Virus record (IMG/VR): IMGVR_UViG_3300034064_000522
Span: 1 to 27,154 of that record
Strand: one strand, 5' to 3'
Source of the DNA: a virus
Length of the DNA: 27,154 nucleotides
The number at the start of each line of letters is the position of its first letter. Positions within the stretch are counted from its first letter, which is position 1. The notes under the pieces were generated by a model. That model ran no database searches. It saw only the letters and a program-made list of their open reading frames with translations, and had not been told where the DNA came from. Shown here one piece after another: positions 6,922 to 12,770 of this stretch. The position numbers and the translations under genes are program-made.

Positions 6922-7118
6922 GGCCGGTCCCTCCAGTTAATCGGCTGGCCCTTGCAGGCAGAGGAGAACCTCTCCTCATCGAAGTTGGGATTGGTTCCCC
7001 GGAGAACGACGGTCATTCTCCTGATGAACTCATCGAACTCATCCTCACCCATCCCATCCCTGAGACGGGCCTTCGCATTGGCAGCCAATGCCGTGTAGTG
7101 TCTGTGTTGAAGAAGCAT
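6918..7118 (-). CDS. Small phage hypothetical protein (66 aa)
   Basis: Begins MLLQHRHYTALAANAKARL and ends FDEERFSSACKGQPINW. This layout, an HY-x-x-(I/L)A start, a central acidic helix and a closing NP-x-FD-x-x-RF-x-x-AC, recurs in small early proteins of many phages whose function is unknown; I recognise the pattern, not a name. AGGAG lies seven bases before ATG 7118, one base after the preceding stop. It overlaps the next gene by four bases (ATGA). Confidence 0.7.
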   Translation of the reverse strand: MLLQHRHYTALAANAKARLRDGMGEDEFDEFIRRMTVVLRGTNPNFDEERFSSACKGQPINWRDRP

Positions 7119-7119
7119 C

Positions 7120-7401
7120 TCAGTTCTCCTCTGCTCTCTTGATTGCAGCGATCATCATATACATGGCACCGACACAATCATTCGGTGCCACGGAATCCAT
7201 GTGCGAATTGTTGGCAATCATCTTGCCAATCCAAGGCAGGGCACGCTTCAGTGCCTGCAGCATATCGGGTGCCGCAACCAACAGACGGGCAACCTCTGCA
7301 TTGTCACAGTCGGCAACGGACAGGTTGTCCGGTCCGACAACACAGACACCACCCACATCCTGATAACCGGGCATGGGAACGAGACGCCATTCGGCGTTCA
7401 T
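7120..7401 (-). CDS. Small phage hypothetical protein (93 aa)
   Basis: Reads MNAEWRLVPMPGYQDVGG..., with the motif ARLLVAAPDMLQALKRALP. The N/A-AR-L-(I/V)AAAPD-(L/M)L-x-AL pattern marks a widespread family of small phage proteins of unknown function. A strong AGGAGGTAATCC precedes ATG 7401. It lies 10 bases after the stop of the first operon gene and one base before the next start. Confidence 0.75.
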   Translation of the reverse strand: MNAEWRLVPMPGYQDVGGVCVVGPDNLSVADCDNAEVARLLVAAPDMLQALKRALPWIGKMIANNSHMDSVAPNDCVGAMYMMIAAIKRAEEN

Positions 7402-7411
7402 GGATTACCTC

Positions 7412-7603
7412 CTAGTATTTGGTGCCGTAGTAGAGCCACGGATTGTTGGGATGACGCTTGTTCATCACTCGATAGAACTCACGGACGATGTAGTCATTGG
7501 ACTTCACGTCTGCGAGAAGGTCTATCTTGCGGGTATGGCGCAAGAAGATGTTGGTGAAGACGTAGAGGGTCTGGAGATAGATGGCATGACCCAGTTCATT
7601 CAT
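7412..7603 (-). CDS. Hypothetical protein (63 aa), first gene of leftward operon
   Basis: Starts at ATG 7603 (MNELGHAIYLQTLYVF), with AAGGAGAATCATC as ribosome site; the frame reaches back to 7633 but that start lacks one. The protein is aromatic and basic (RHTRKIDLL; PWLYYGTKY). No family is recognised. It is the first gene after the noncoding block, so the leftward promoter should lie upstream, beyond two hairpins at 7622-7700. Confidence 0.65.
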   Translation of the reverse strand: MNELGHAIYLQTLYVFTNIFLRHTRKIDLLADVKSNDYIVREFYRVMNKRHPNNPWLYYGTKY

Positions 7604-7621
7604 GATGATTCTCCTTGTAGG

Positions 7622-7700
7622 TGAAGCCCACACAGGAAGGCATGGGCTTCATAGACAAGGAGATACCGGCACCGCTATTTGCGCCGTCGCGCCGGTATCT
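7622..7700. promoter_or_regulatory. Two leader hairpins upstream of leftward operon
   Basis: TGAAGCCCA (7622-7630) pairs perfectly with TGGGCTTCA (7643-7651), and AGATACCGGC (7661-7670) with GCCGGTATCT (7691-7700). They lie in the expected 5' leader of the operon starting at 7603, the first ending 18 bases above the ATG. They could be regulatory or RNA-processing structures. I see no clear -35/-10 pair nearby. Confidence 0.45.
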
Positions 7701-7740
7701 AGTTGAACCTGTTCCCTTATTGGTATTGGTGCCGGGATGG

Positions 7741-8345
7741 TGATTGCATAGGCTGTCACGAGGGACTGCCGGGTGTCTGGTGCGCGGCCACGATGGGAGA
7801 GGGGCACTGACCAGAGAGCGCGAAAGCGACGATGGGCTTTGGCCTATGGGAACGTCCGTTGGCTTGATTGGTGGGAACAGGGGTTCGATAGGGTGGGAGC
7901 GTCCTGCTCAACCAACCTACCAAGTTGCCCGCCGACGCTGGTTCGTTACTACCAGACGCCGCAGCTAGGAACCTGCTCATGGTCCACTAGGGCAATCCCT
8001 CGCGGGGTGTTTCGATGAAGGGCAGCCTTTCATCCTCGCTAGAGGACTAATCGGACCTCGACATCTACTCGCCGCCACTCGGAGAGTTTCTGGCCTTACT
8101 GACGATCAGCACTCCTTGCATCTCGCCTTACCGCTTCCCCTTGCGGGTACTGTCGGCTGCCGTTTCACATAAGCACCTTGCGGTACCTTGCCGGGACAAC
8201 TCACTCGCCCCGCGTTACCCCATGAGGGGGCAACGGCGGCATTATGGGCACGAACGAAAACCGTTGTCCCTGCGACCGAACGACGCAGGGACAAGCCGTT
8301 GTTTTCGTTGGGTTTTCTGGCGTCAATGCGACAAATTGTCGCAGC
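7741..8345 (+). ncRNA. Candidate structured noncoding RNA region
   Basis: No convincing protein frame covers this stretch; the open frames are short, on conflicting strands, and lack ribosome sites. On the + strand I can pair by hand: 7759-7770 with 7991-8002 (11 of 12 pairs), 7772-7781 with 7951-7960 (10 pairs, one U-G), 7851-7854 with 7944-7947, 7857-7863 with 7931-7937 (7 pairs, one U-G), 7868-7875 with 7916-7923 (8 pairs, one G-U) and 7897-7900 with 7906-7909. A CGC-GAAA-GCG tetraloop lies at 7819-7828. Further hairpins follow at 8014-8034, 8129-8149, 8213-8235, 8253-8309 and 8327-8343. Three wobble pairs fit the + strand RNA and one mismatch would fit the - strand, so + is favoured. Ends are approximate. 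It matches no RNA family that I can name. Confidence 0.5.
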
Positions 8346-8418
8346 CACGCGGCGGGCGCGGCGCGACAAAAGAACGTGCGCGCAGGATACCTGCTCTCTA
8401 GGAGGTGATCACCTTATC

Positions 8419-8542
8419 GAGCCGCCCCAGATGATGGGTATCCAAACCCCAAAGACCACACCAGAGCAGCCCCAGATGATCACCATCCAGACCCTCTGAT
8501 CTCCTCTCAGAGCCGCCCCAGATGACTAGGGTTCAGACCCTC
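8419..8542. repeat. Three imperfect 31-33 bp direct repeats, 45-46 bp apart
   Basis: Copies at 8419-8449, 8464-8496 and 8510-8542 share GAGC(C/A)GCCCCAGATGA and end TCCA(A/G)ACCC or TTCAGACCCTC. The 13-14 bp spacers between copies are unlike each other. The first follows AGGAGGTGATCACC. Regular spacing near four to four and a half helical turns suits a protein-binding array, such as replication-initiator iterons or an operator. There are too few and too degenerate copies for a CRISPR array. Confidence 0.75.
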
Positions 8543-8591
8543 TCAGGTGGTGCCAGACTGGTATGAATTGCCCTGATTACAGGCTACACTC

Positions 8592-8633
8592 TGTCCCGCT
8601 TGTCCCATCTCTATTGAATGGGACAGCGGGACA
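8592..8633. repeat. Long hairpin (16 pairs, one bulge)
   Basis: TGTCCCGCT then GTCCCAT (8592-8608, with T8601 bulged) pairs with ATGGGAC then AGCGGGACA (8618-8633) around a nine-base loop. No U tract follows on either strand, so it is not an obvious terminator. It lies 50 bases after the direct repeats and may belong to the same control region. Confidence 0.6.
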
Positions 8634-8687
8634 GGCGAGACCGCAGCCCATCGTCTGCATTGCATGTGAATATGCATTGACCATGCG

Positions 8688-8716
8688 CCCGGAGATTGCC
8701 CGGAGAAATCTCCGGG
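8688..8716. repeat. 10-bp inverted repeat
   Basis: CCCGGAGATT (8688-8697) is the exact complement of AATCTCCGGG (8707-8716). A tighter stem, CCCGGAG with CTCCGGG, is possible using the loop. The rest of 8634-8859 shows no credible gene. Confidence 0.5.
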
Positions 8717-8859
8717 GGGATCGGGCCGTCAAGGCGGGGGATCGGTCGGGGCTTTGGATTGCCGCTAGGGCGGTAAATTTGCCCGCCACAAGGCCTTGCG
8801 CTAGGTGGCCTGTAGGGTGGTACCAGAGCGAGGTCGAAGGCCTCTGGAGGGCAAAAAAG

Positions 8860-8881
8860 ATGGGGTATTATGATACCCCAT
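8860..8881 (-). terminator. Second leftward terminator of a tandem pair
   Basis: ATGGGGTAT and ATACCCCAT form a perfect nine-pair stem with a four-base loop; read leftward it is followed by CTTTTTT. It lies 15 bases beyond the first terminator of the small gene 8939-9130. Confidence 0.8.
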
Positions 8882-8895
8882 TGCAGGCAAAGAAA

Positions 8896-8922
8896 AACCC
8901 CCCGGAGATTATCCGGGGGGTT
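8896..8922 (-). terminator. First leftward terminator after gene 8939-9130
   Basis: AACCCCCCGGA and TCCGGGGGGTT form an 11-pair stem with a five-base loop, followed on the minus strand by TTTCTTT (TTTTTCTTT including the stem end). It starts 17 bases after the stop of the gene. Confidence 0.88.
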
Positions 8923-8938
8923 CTGGTGGCGGTAGGGG

Positions 8939-9130
8939 CTAGTCCTGCTTCGGGATGAAGGCGTTGACGCCCACCTTCAGAAGGCCGTTGGTCCCGCTCA
9001 CCACGACGTTCCCGCCTGTGGTGCCGACCAGTGAGGTCTTGCCGGACTTGCTGGCCGGGTACTTGGCAGCGGGATCGTACGAGAACGAGATGGTGACGAG
9101 CTTGGACTTGGCGTCATACTTGGTGATCAT
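8939..9130 (-). CDS. Small hypothetical protein (63 aa)
   Basis: Reads MITKYDAKSKLVTISFSYDP and ends GVNAFIPKQD. The composition is beta-rich with alternating hydrophobic and polar residues plus a glycine-rich centre (SLVGTTGGNVVVSGTNG). AGAGGA lies seven bases before ATG 9130. A longer frame back to 9346 exists but looks like noncoding translation. The gene stands alone, with two strong terminators behind it and a divergent rightward gene ahead, so it has its own promoter, presumably within 9131-9277, and is probably well expressed. No family is recognised; a small DNA-mimic, decoration or host-binding protein would be speculation. Confidence 0.75.
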   Translation of the reverse strand: MITKYDAKSKLVTISFSYDPAAKYPASKSGKTSLVGTTGGNVVVSGTNGLLKVGVNAFIPKQD

Positions 9131-9277
9131 GGTGCTGTCCTCTGAAGGGGCGGAACCGGGATGGTTCCCCGCCGGGCGATCTCGTCGCCGGTTCATCGAA
9201 GATACGGTTTCCAATGCCCGGTGATAATGCGACAATCCGCCGCACATATAACGCTGAATTTGCTCACGGGTTACTAA

Positions 9278-10237
9278 ATGAAACCAACTAAGCGCCGGCC
9301 TGCGAGCGCAAGCGAGATACCAGCGGCTGCCAGAACCAAAGCTCAAAAGGCACCAATGGGAGAAGCCGAGATCGTATACCTAGCTGGCGGCACCCTAATG
9401 CCTAGGCTCCCTGTAGATTTGGACATACCTCCGGTCACAATCTCCGGGGAAATCAGGACCGGGCGAACGCTGGCCAATGGGCTAACCCCCAGAGCGGACG
9501 CAATGGCAAGGCTGGTCGCAAGGGGTGCCACCCTGTCCGACGCATACAGGGCAGCGTATCAGGCAAGGCCCGACATAGCGCCAGAACAGGTGACATATGC
9601 GGCACATAGGATCACCAGCAAGCCGGTGTGGCGGGACGCAATAGGGCAGTATCGCGGGGAGATGGAGGCGAAGAGGGCGCAAGCTGTTGTAAACATGAGA
9701 GATTTCGTGCTCGGCAGGCTCACCATGGAAGCCCAGACCGCAGGTGAGAGTAGCAGCCGTATCCGGGCATTGGAGCTATTGGGGAAGACGGAAGCTTTGT
9801 TCACTGATGTCCGCCGCACTGAACGCAGCATCAATCCCAAGGACCTTGAGGCACTAAAGTCTCAGCTATATCAAAGACTTAGCACTGCCCTAGGGCGCTA
9901 CAATCCCTCGCTGTCCCTCGGCATAGGGACGGTGAACAGCCCGCCATCCGCCACGGCGGAAGAAAAAGGCTCGCGCGAACCCCACCCACCGGGCAGCCCC
10001 CTTGCAGCACCAGCGGACCCGCCTGAGAATTTTATAGTAACCCCCGCATACGAACCCAATAATCCTAGCTCCCCCTCCCAAACCCAACCGGGGGTGCATT
10101 TTGGCCATGAGCCAGTCCGAAAAGGCCTGTCTGAATTTTCTGAAAAATCAAAGGTTTCGGACATCGAGCCTATTCTGCACCGCAGACCGGAGGTCGAGGA
10201 AGCGCAGCATCGAGAAATGCTTGAGACTGATCTGTAG
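9278..10237 (+). CDS. Probable terminase small subunit
   Basis: The protein has a basic N-terminus, then TPRADAMARLVARGATLSDAYRAAY, whose layout matches the N-terminal helix-turn-helix of Terminase_2-type small subunits. A second helical repeat and RIRALELLGKTEALF follow; ALELLGK is common in this family. The C-terminal 110 residues are low-complexity and proline-rich, probably flexible. Small terminases bind the packaging site and feed DNA to TerL. It is unusual here that the gene is about 4 kb from TerL; another HTH gene (14029-14466) lies next to TerL. The start is uncertain: ATG 9278 has no clear ribosome site, while ATG 9356 has AAAGG five bases upstream. Confidence 0.7.
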   Translation: MKPTKRRPASASEIPAAARTKAQKAPMGEAEIVYLAGGTLMPRLPVDLDIPPVTISGEIRTGRTLANGLTPRADAMARLVARGATLSDAYRAAYQARPDIAPEQVTYAAHRITSKPVWRDAIGQYRGEMEAKRAQAVVNMRDFVLGRLTMEAQTAGESSSRIRALELLGKTEALFTDVRRTERSINPKDLEALKSQLYQRLSTALGRYNPSLSLGIGTVNSPPSATAEEKGSREPHPPGSPLAAPADPPENFIVTPAYEPNNPSSPSQTQPGVHFGHEPVRKGLSEFSEKSKVSDIEPILHRRPEVEEAQHREMLETDL

Positions 10238-10284
10238 TCTTCCAAGCTAAGTGTCCCGCCCGTGGAGAGGGAGCATTTTATCCA

Positions 10285-10554
10285 ATGAATACAGACAGTT
10301 ACGAAAACTACCGTTTCAACCTTGACCCCGTGTTGGGCATCGACTCGGCAAACGCTGTTAACTCAGAGGACTGGGCTATCTGTGAGCTTTTGGCTGACCT
10401 TGGGGATGACCTGTCTTGGGAACTGGTCTTTGAGCTTGCTGCTCAAGTGGATAGAAAGAATGTCATTGGCCTGACAATGACCAGCTATGAGAGACATTGG
10501 CGGGCTCGCCGGTCCCTTAGGAACCGCATGCTGAAGGAGATGCGCTGTGGCTAA
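10285..10554 (+). CDS. Hypothetical protein (89 aa)
   Basis: Begins MNTDSYENYRFNLDP; a GGAGAGGGAG block lies some 11 bases upstream of ATG 10285. It is acidic in the N-terminal two-thirds (CELLADLGDDLSW) and basic at the C-terminus (RHWRARRSLRNRM). No family is recognised. It overlaps the next gene by eight bases and is probably co-transcribed with the small terminase gene. Confidence 0.7.
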   Translation: MNTDSYENYRFNLDPVLGIDSANAVNSEDWAICELLADLGDDLSWELVFELAAQVDRKNVIGLTMTSYERHWRARRSLRNRMLKEMRCG

Positions 10555-10843
10555 ATCACCCGCTTGGCAGACCAAGGCTGGAAAGAACCCGGAGGGAGGT
10601 CTCAACGCCAAGGGACGTTCTTCCGCCAAGGCAGATGGAATGAACCTGAAGGCTCCTGTGAAGTCCGGGGATAATCCCCGCCGTGCGTCGTTCCTTGCCC
10701 GGATGGGAGGGATGCCGGGACCGGAGAGGAAACCGGACGGGAAGCCGACCAGATTGCTGCTTTCCCTTCAGGCTTGGGGTGCCGGGTCCAAGTCGGATGC
10801 CAAGGCGAAGGCGTCGGCTATCTCCAAGCGGAACAAGAAGTAG
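10547..10843 (+). CDS. DUF6321-like phage protein (98 aa)
   Basis: Starts at GTG 10547 (MAKSPAWQTKAGKNPEGG), with GGAG seven bases upstream. The motifs WQTKAGKNPEGGLNAKGR, LKAPVKSGDNPRRASFLARM and KPTRLLLSLQAWG match, from memory, the DUF6321 family found in many phages, including cyanophages, near packaging and head genes. The protein is very basic and glycine/lysine-rich, suggesting DNA or RNA contact, but its role is not established. The stop is followed immediately by the TTG start of the next gene. Confidence 0.75.
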   Translation: MAKSPAWQTKAGKNPEGGLNAKGRSSAKADGMNLKAPVKSGDNPRRASFLARMGGMPGPERKPDGKPTRLLLSLQAWGAGSKSDAKAKASAISKRNKK

Positions 10844-10844
10844 C

Positions 10845-11273
10845 TTGCGCCCGTTCTATGAAACCTCTTCCCAGAGGTCCAACGAGGAACTCATAGCTCG
10901 TTACGTAGCTACCCGCTGGGACTGCAAGATCATCCGGATGAAGACAGCCTTCCCGGTGGACTACATGCTCAAGAGACCGAGCGGGTCTGTCTTCGCTGAG
11001 ATCAAGCATCGGGACTATTCCATGGATGCCATGGACCGGATGGGCGGGGTCTTCATCAGCCTGCTCAAGTGGGGCACCGCCAAGAACCTTTGTGAGGTAG
11101 CCGCCTGTCCCCTGATAGTGATCGTCAGGGATGGTCTTGGTGGCACCTACTGGTACAGGACCAGTGACTTCTCCCATGATGGAATTGGGTACGGCGGTAG
11201 AACGGACCGGAACGATGATCAGGACTGCGAGCCTGTAGTCCTCCTGAGGAAGGACAGGTTCCGTAAGCTTTAG
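10845..11273 (+). CDS. PD-(D/E)XK nuclease-like phage protein, TTG start (142 aa)
   Basis: I place the start at TTG 10845, two bases after the stop of the previous gene: the protein then begins MRPFYETSSQRSNEELIARY, the usual opening of a common phage family that starts with an acidic YE-(T/S). The frame extends upstream to 10683 but there it overlaps the DUF6321-like gene out of frame. Residues D39 (PVDYM) and E52/K54 (FAEIKHRDY) form the D...ExK core of the PD-(D/E)XK nuclease fold. The C-terminus has strands typical of a small domain. Nuclease activity is inferred, not shown; related proteins may only bind DNA. Its end overlaps a convergent leftward gene by four bases. Confidence 0.75.
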   Translation: MRPFYETSSQRSNEELIARYVATRWDCKIIRMKTAFPVDYMLKRPSGSVFAEIKHRDYSMDAMDRMGGVFISLLKWGTAKNLCEVAACPLIVIVRDGLGGTYWYRTSDFSHDGIGYGGRTDRNDDQDCEPVVLLRKDRFRKL

Positions 11274-11407
11274 GGTGTCTTGGCCTTGTCGGGTTCATCT
11301 GTGAGGAGCGCAGCGCGGGCGGCGGCGATCAGTATGTCCGCGTAGCGCCCCCTCGGCGTCAGTTCGATGGCGTTTAGCGCCTCTTCCAGTTCTTTCGCGT
11401 CGATCAT
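11270..11407 (-). CDS. Small hypothetical protein (45 aa)
   Basis: An additional short frame: MIDAKELEEALNAIELTPRG, ending EPDKAKTP. TAGGAGGATAGGAC in front of ATG 11407 is one of the best ribosome sites of the window, and the gene lies three bases after the XRE gene. The protein is an alanine-rich helix pair. It ends inside the stop codon of the convergent gene 10845-11273. Small helical partners next to Cro/CI-like repressors can be antirepressors, but this is speculative. Confidence 0.65.
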   Translation of the reverse strand: MIDAKELEEALNAIELTPRGRYADILIAAARAALLTDEPDKAKTP

Positions 11408-11410
11408 GTC

Positions 11411-11668
11411 CTATCCTCCTATTCTAAAGCCATACTCGCGCGCGGCGGCCTTGTGCAGCGCCGCTGCCATGTACTCAAGGTCCAGCGCCGCAATGAATCC
11501 GTCGAGCATTGCTGGGCGCATGGTTTTCTTGCCGCAGTAGAGCCTGCTGATGTGTTGTACCGACATGTCCAACTCGGCAGCGATGTCCTTTGGCTTCTTG
11601 CCTTGAGCCGCTGCAAGCCTTCTCAGGCGCTCACCCAAAGGGAGGTCAGGGTCCGTAATAGTCTTCAT
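11411..11668 (-). CDS. XRE-family helix-turn-helix regulator (85 aa)
   Basis: Residues 26-47 (KPKDIAAELDMSVQHISRLYCG) form a typical helix-turn-helix of the Cro/CI type, flanked by helices on each side. The size is that of Cro-like proteins, which bind as dimers to palindromic operators. GGGAG lies before ATG 11668, and the start overlaps the preceding stop as ATGA, so translation is coupled. A likely target is the palindrome over the candidate promoter at 12608-12634 or the inverted repeats of the noncoding blocks; this is inference. No integrase is seen, so lysogeny need not be involved. Confidence 0.88.
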   Translation of the reverse strand: MKTITDPDLPLGERLRRLAAAQGKKPKDIAAELDMSVQHISRLYCGKKTMRPAMLDGFIAALDLEYMAAALHKAAAREYGFRIGG

Positions 11669-11901
11669 CTGTATCTCCCACTCGGGGATTCTGATGATTG
11701 ATCTTTCTTGTGATCTAGATCGTATAAATCCGGTCTCTCAGTGGCGGCCATATGATCCTCGCCCTTGCGATACTCTCCCTTGTCCAACCATTCCCGAGCC
11801 CGTAGCAGCCGCTTGGCCTGCCATGGCGATGGATTGGTCATGCGTTCGATCCGAGCAAGAAGGTTCCTGCGAGCGGATTCCAAGGGATCAGGATATTTCA
11901 T
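11665..11901 (-). CDS. Hypothetical protein (78 aa) coupled to XRE gene
   Basis: I start at ATG 11901 (MKYPDPLESARRNLLARIER), with AAAGAG five bases upstream; the frame reaches to 11937 without a ribosome site. The N-terminal half is a basic helix, the C-terminal half very polar (DLDHKKDQSSESPSGRYR). The stop overlaps the XRE start (ATGA), so both proteins are made together. No family is recognised; a co-regulator is possible. Confidence 0.65.
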   Translation of the reverse strand: MKYPDPLESARRNLLARIERMTNPSPWQAKRLLRAREWLDKGEYRKGEDHMAATERPDLYDLDHKKDQSSESPSGRYR

Positions 11902-11938
11902 AGTGTCTCTTTCAACGGCAATAACTTGCTGGGACAAC

Positions 11939-11966
11939 GCAGGATAAGCCCTGCGGCTTCTCCTGC
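11939..11966. repeat. Hairpin between gene 11995-12297 and XRE cassette
   Basis: GCAGGA-AAGCC pairs with GGCTT-TCCTGC (one mismatch) around CTGC. No U tract follows leftward, so it is at most a weak terminator or processing site. Confidence 0.4.
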
Positions 11967-11994
11967 TTGTGTTCCTCTGTGGTGGATAAACATA

Positions 11995-12297
11995 TCAGTA
12001 CGCTGGAATGTCGCAGAGTTTTTCGAGTTCTTTCTTTCTTCTTTCCAGTTCATCTCCTGAAATGGTTCTTCCTTTGGAAGCCTTCCCTAATTTTGTTCCA
12101 TGAAGAACTTTGTATATTTTATTCTTGCGACTTGGTTTGATTAGCTTCCCATCAATACCCTTCGTTAAATGAGCTTTCTCGGGATTTCTTTTGATGGCTT
12201 CCGCAAGGGCATCAATCATTCTTTGTGGCACCAACTTTCCGGCTTTTTGTTTTCGTTGGATTTGTCTTCGAATACCTTCGGCTGAAGTGGGCTGCAT
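11995..12297 (-). CDS. Hypothetical basic protein (100 aa)
   Basis: Reads MQPTSAEGIRRQIQRKQKAG and ends ELEKLCDIPAY. It is rich in lysine and arginine, with a helical, probably nucleic-acid-binding character (SGDELERRKKELEKL). The DNA is clearly richer in A and T than its neighbours, with many AAA/TTT runs, which hints at recent acquisition (a moron). The ribosome site is weak (GGATAG). No family is recognised. Confidence 0.65.
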   Translation of the reverse strand: MQPTSAEGIRRQIQRKQKAGKLVPQRMIDALAEAIKRNPEKAHLTKGIDGKLIKPSRKNKIYKVLHGTKLGKASKGRTISGDELERRKKELEKLCDIPAY

Positions 12298-12340
12298 TCA
12301 TCTATCCAGTTTTGACGGTGAAGCTTTTGCCATAGAACGA

Positions 12341-12372
12341 GCCTGCCTGACCTTTGGGGGGGTCAAGCAGGC
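12341..12372. repeat. Hairpin in noncoding block
   Basis: GCCTGC-TGACC pairs with GGTCA-GCAGGC (one mismatch), loop of eight. It lies upstream of the leftward gene 11995-12297. The block 12298-12597 otherwise shows only a CCCTCAG/CTGAGGG repeat and no credible gene. Confidence 0.45.
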
Positions 12373-12597
12373 ATAACAGGTTCCAGTTCTGACGGAGCCA
12401 GCCCCCGCCATTTACCTCCACCCGCCCTTTTTACAGGACCCTCGCAATAGCAAACCCGCCGAGGAATTCTGGGTGTCCGGGGCTGGATGAGGTTTCCCCG
12501 CTCCAACCGCCCAATGGGACCCTCAGTCACCGAGGTAATGGCTTCTGAGGGCTGACCGTTTACGTCTACGGCCTGCTTCTTAGTTCTTTTGGGAGAG

Positions 12598-12634
12598 TTG
12601 ACGCGCTGTGTCCGGGGATACTAGTATCGGACAC
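12598..12634 (+). promoter_or_regulatory. Candidate rightward promoter with overlapping operator palindrome
   Basis: TTGACG (12598-12603) and TAGTAT (12622-12627) are 18 bases apart and match a sigma-70-type promoter at four to five of six positions each. The palindrome GTGTCC...GATAC-TA-GTATC-GGACAC (12608-12634, with a GGG insert on one side) covers the -10 element, as a repressor operator would. It faces the gene starting at 12771. Confidence 0.45.
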
Positions 12635-12719
12635 GGGCGCGGCAACGCCCAACGGTTCGAAGCTTATGACGCAAAGCTTCGGCTTGGCAAGCCCCGCGAT
12701 GAAAAATTCGCGGGGCTTG
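12635..12719 (+). promoter_or_regulatory. Three consecutive leader hairpins
   Basis: Perfect stems GGGCG/CGCCC (12635-12650), CGAAGCTT/AAGCTTCG (12658-12681) and the 12-pair CAAGCCCCGCGA/TCGCGGGGCTTG (12688-12719) lie between the candidate promoter and ATG 12771. The last is followed by TTACGTTT, a poor U tract, so it could attenuate or protect the transcript. Confidence 0.6.
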
Positions 12720-12770
12720 TTACGTTTGGGTATCGGTATAGGCTGATGGTCCTCTGGGGAGGATAGTCTC

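Noticed and set aside
7876-7900. Possible tRNA T-arm (GGTTCGATA)
   Set aside because: Flanking bases do not pair as a T stem and no acceptor or anticodon arm is found; the segment fits the larger fold instead.
7741-8000. RNase P RNA or tmRNA
   Set aside because: Some short words resemble RNase P (CCACGA, CAGAGAGC), but the conserved GAGGAAAGTCC core and the tmRNA tag frame are absent.
8188-8499. 103-residue open frame over the repeats
   Set aside because: No ribosome site, low-complexity repeat translation, and the third repeat is out of phase; the region is better explained as noncoding.
8419-8542. Possible CRISPR array
   Set aside because: Only three degenerate repeats with 13-14 bp spacers and no cas genes.
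8563-8958. 131-residue open frame
   Set aside because: It crosses two leftward terminators and the end of the gene 8939-9130; composition is not protein-like.
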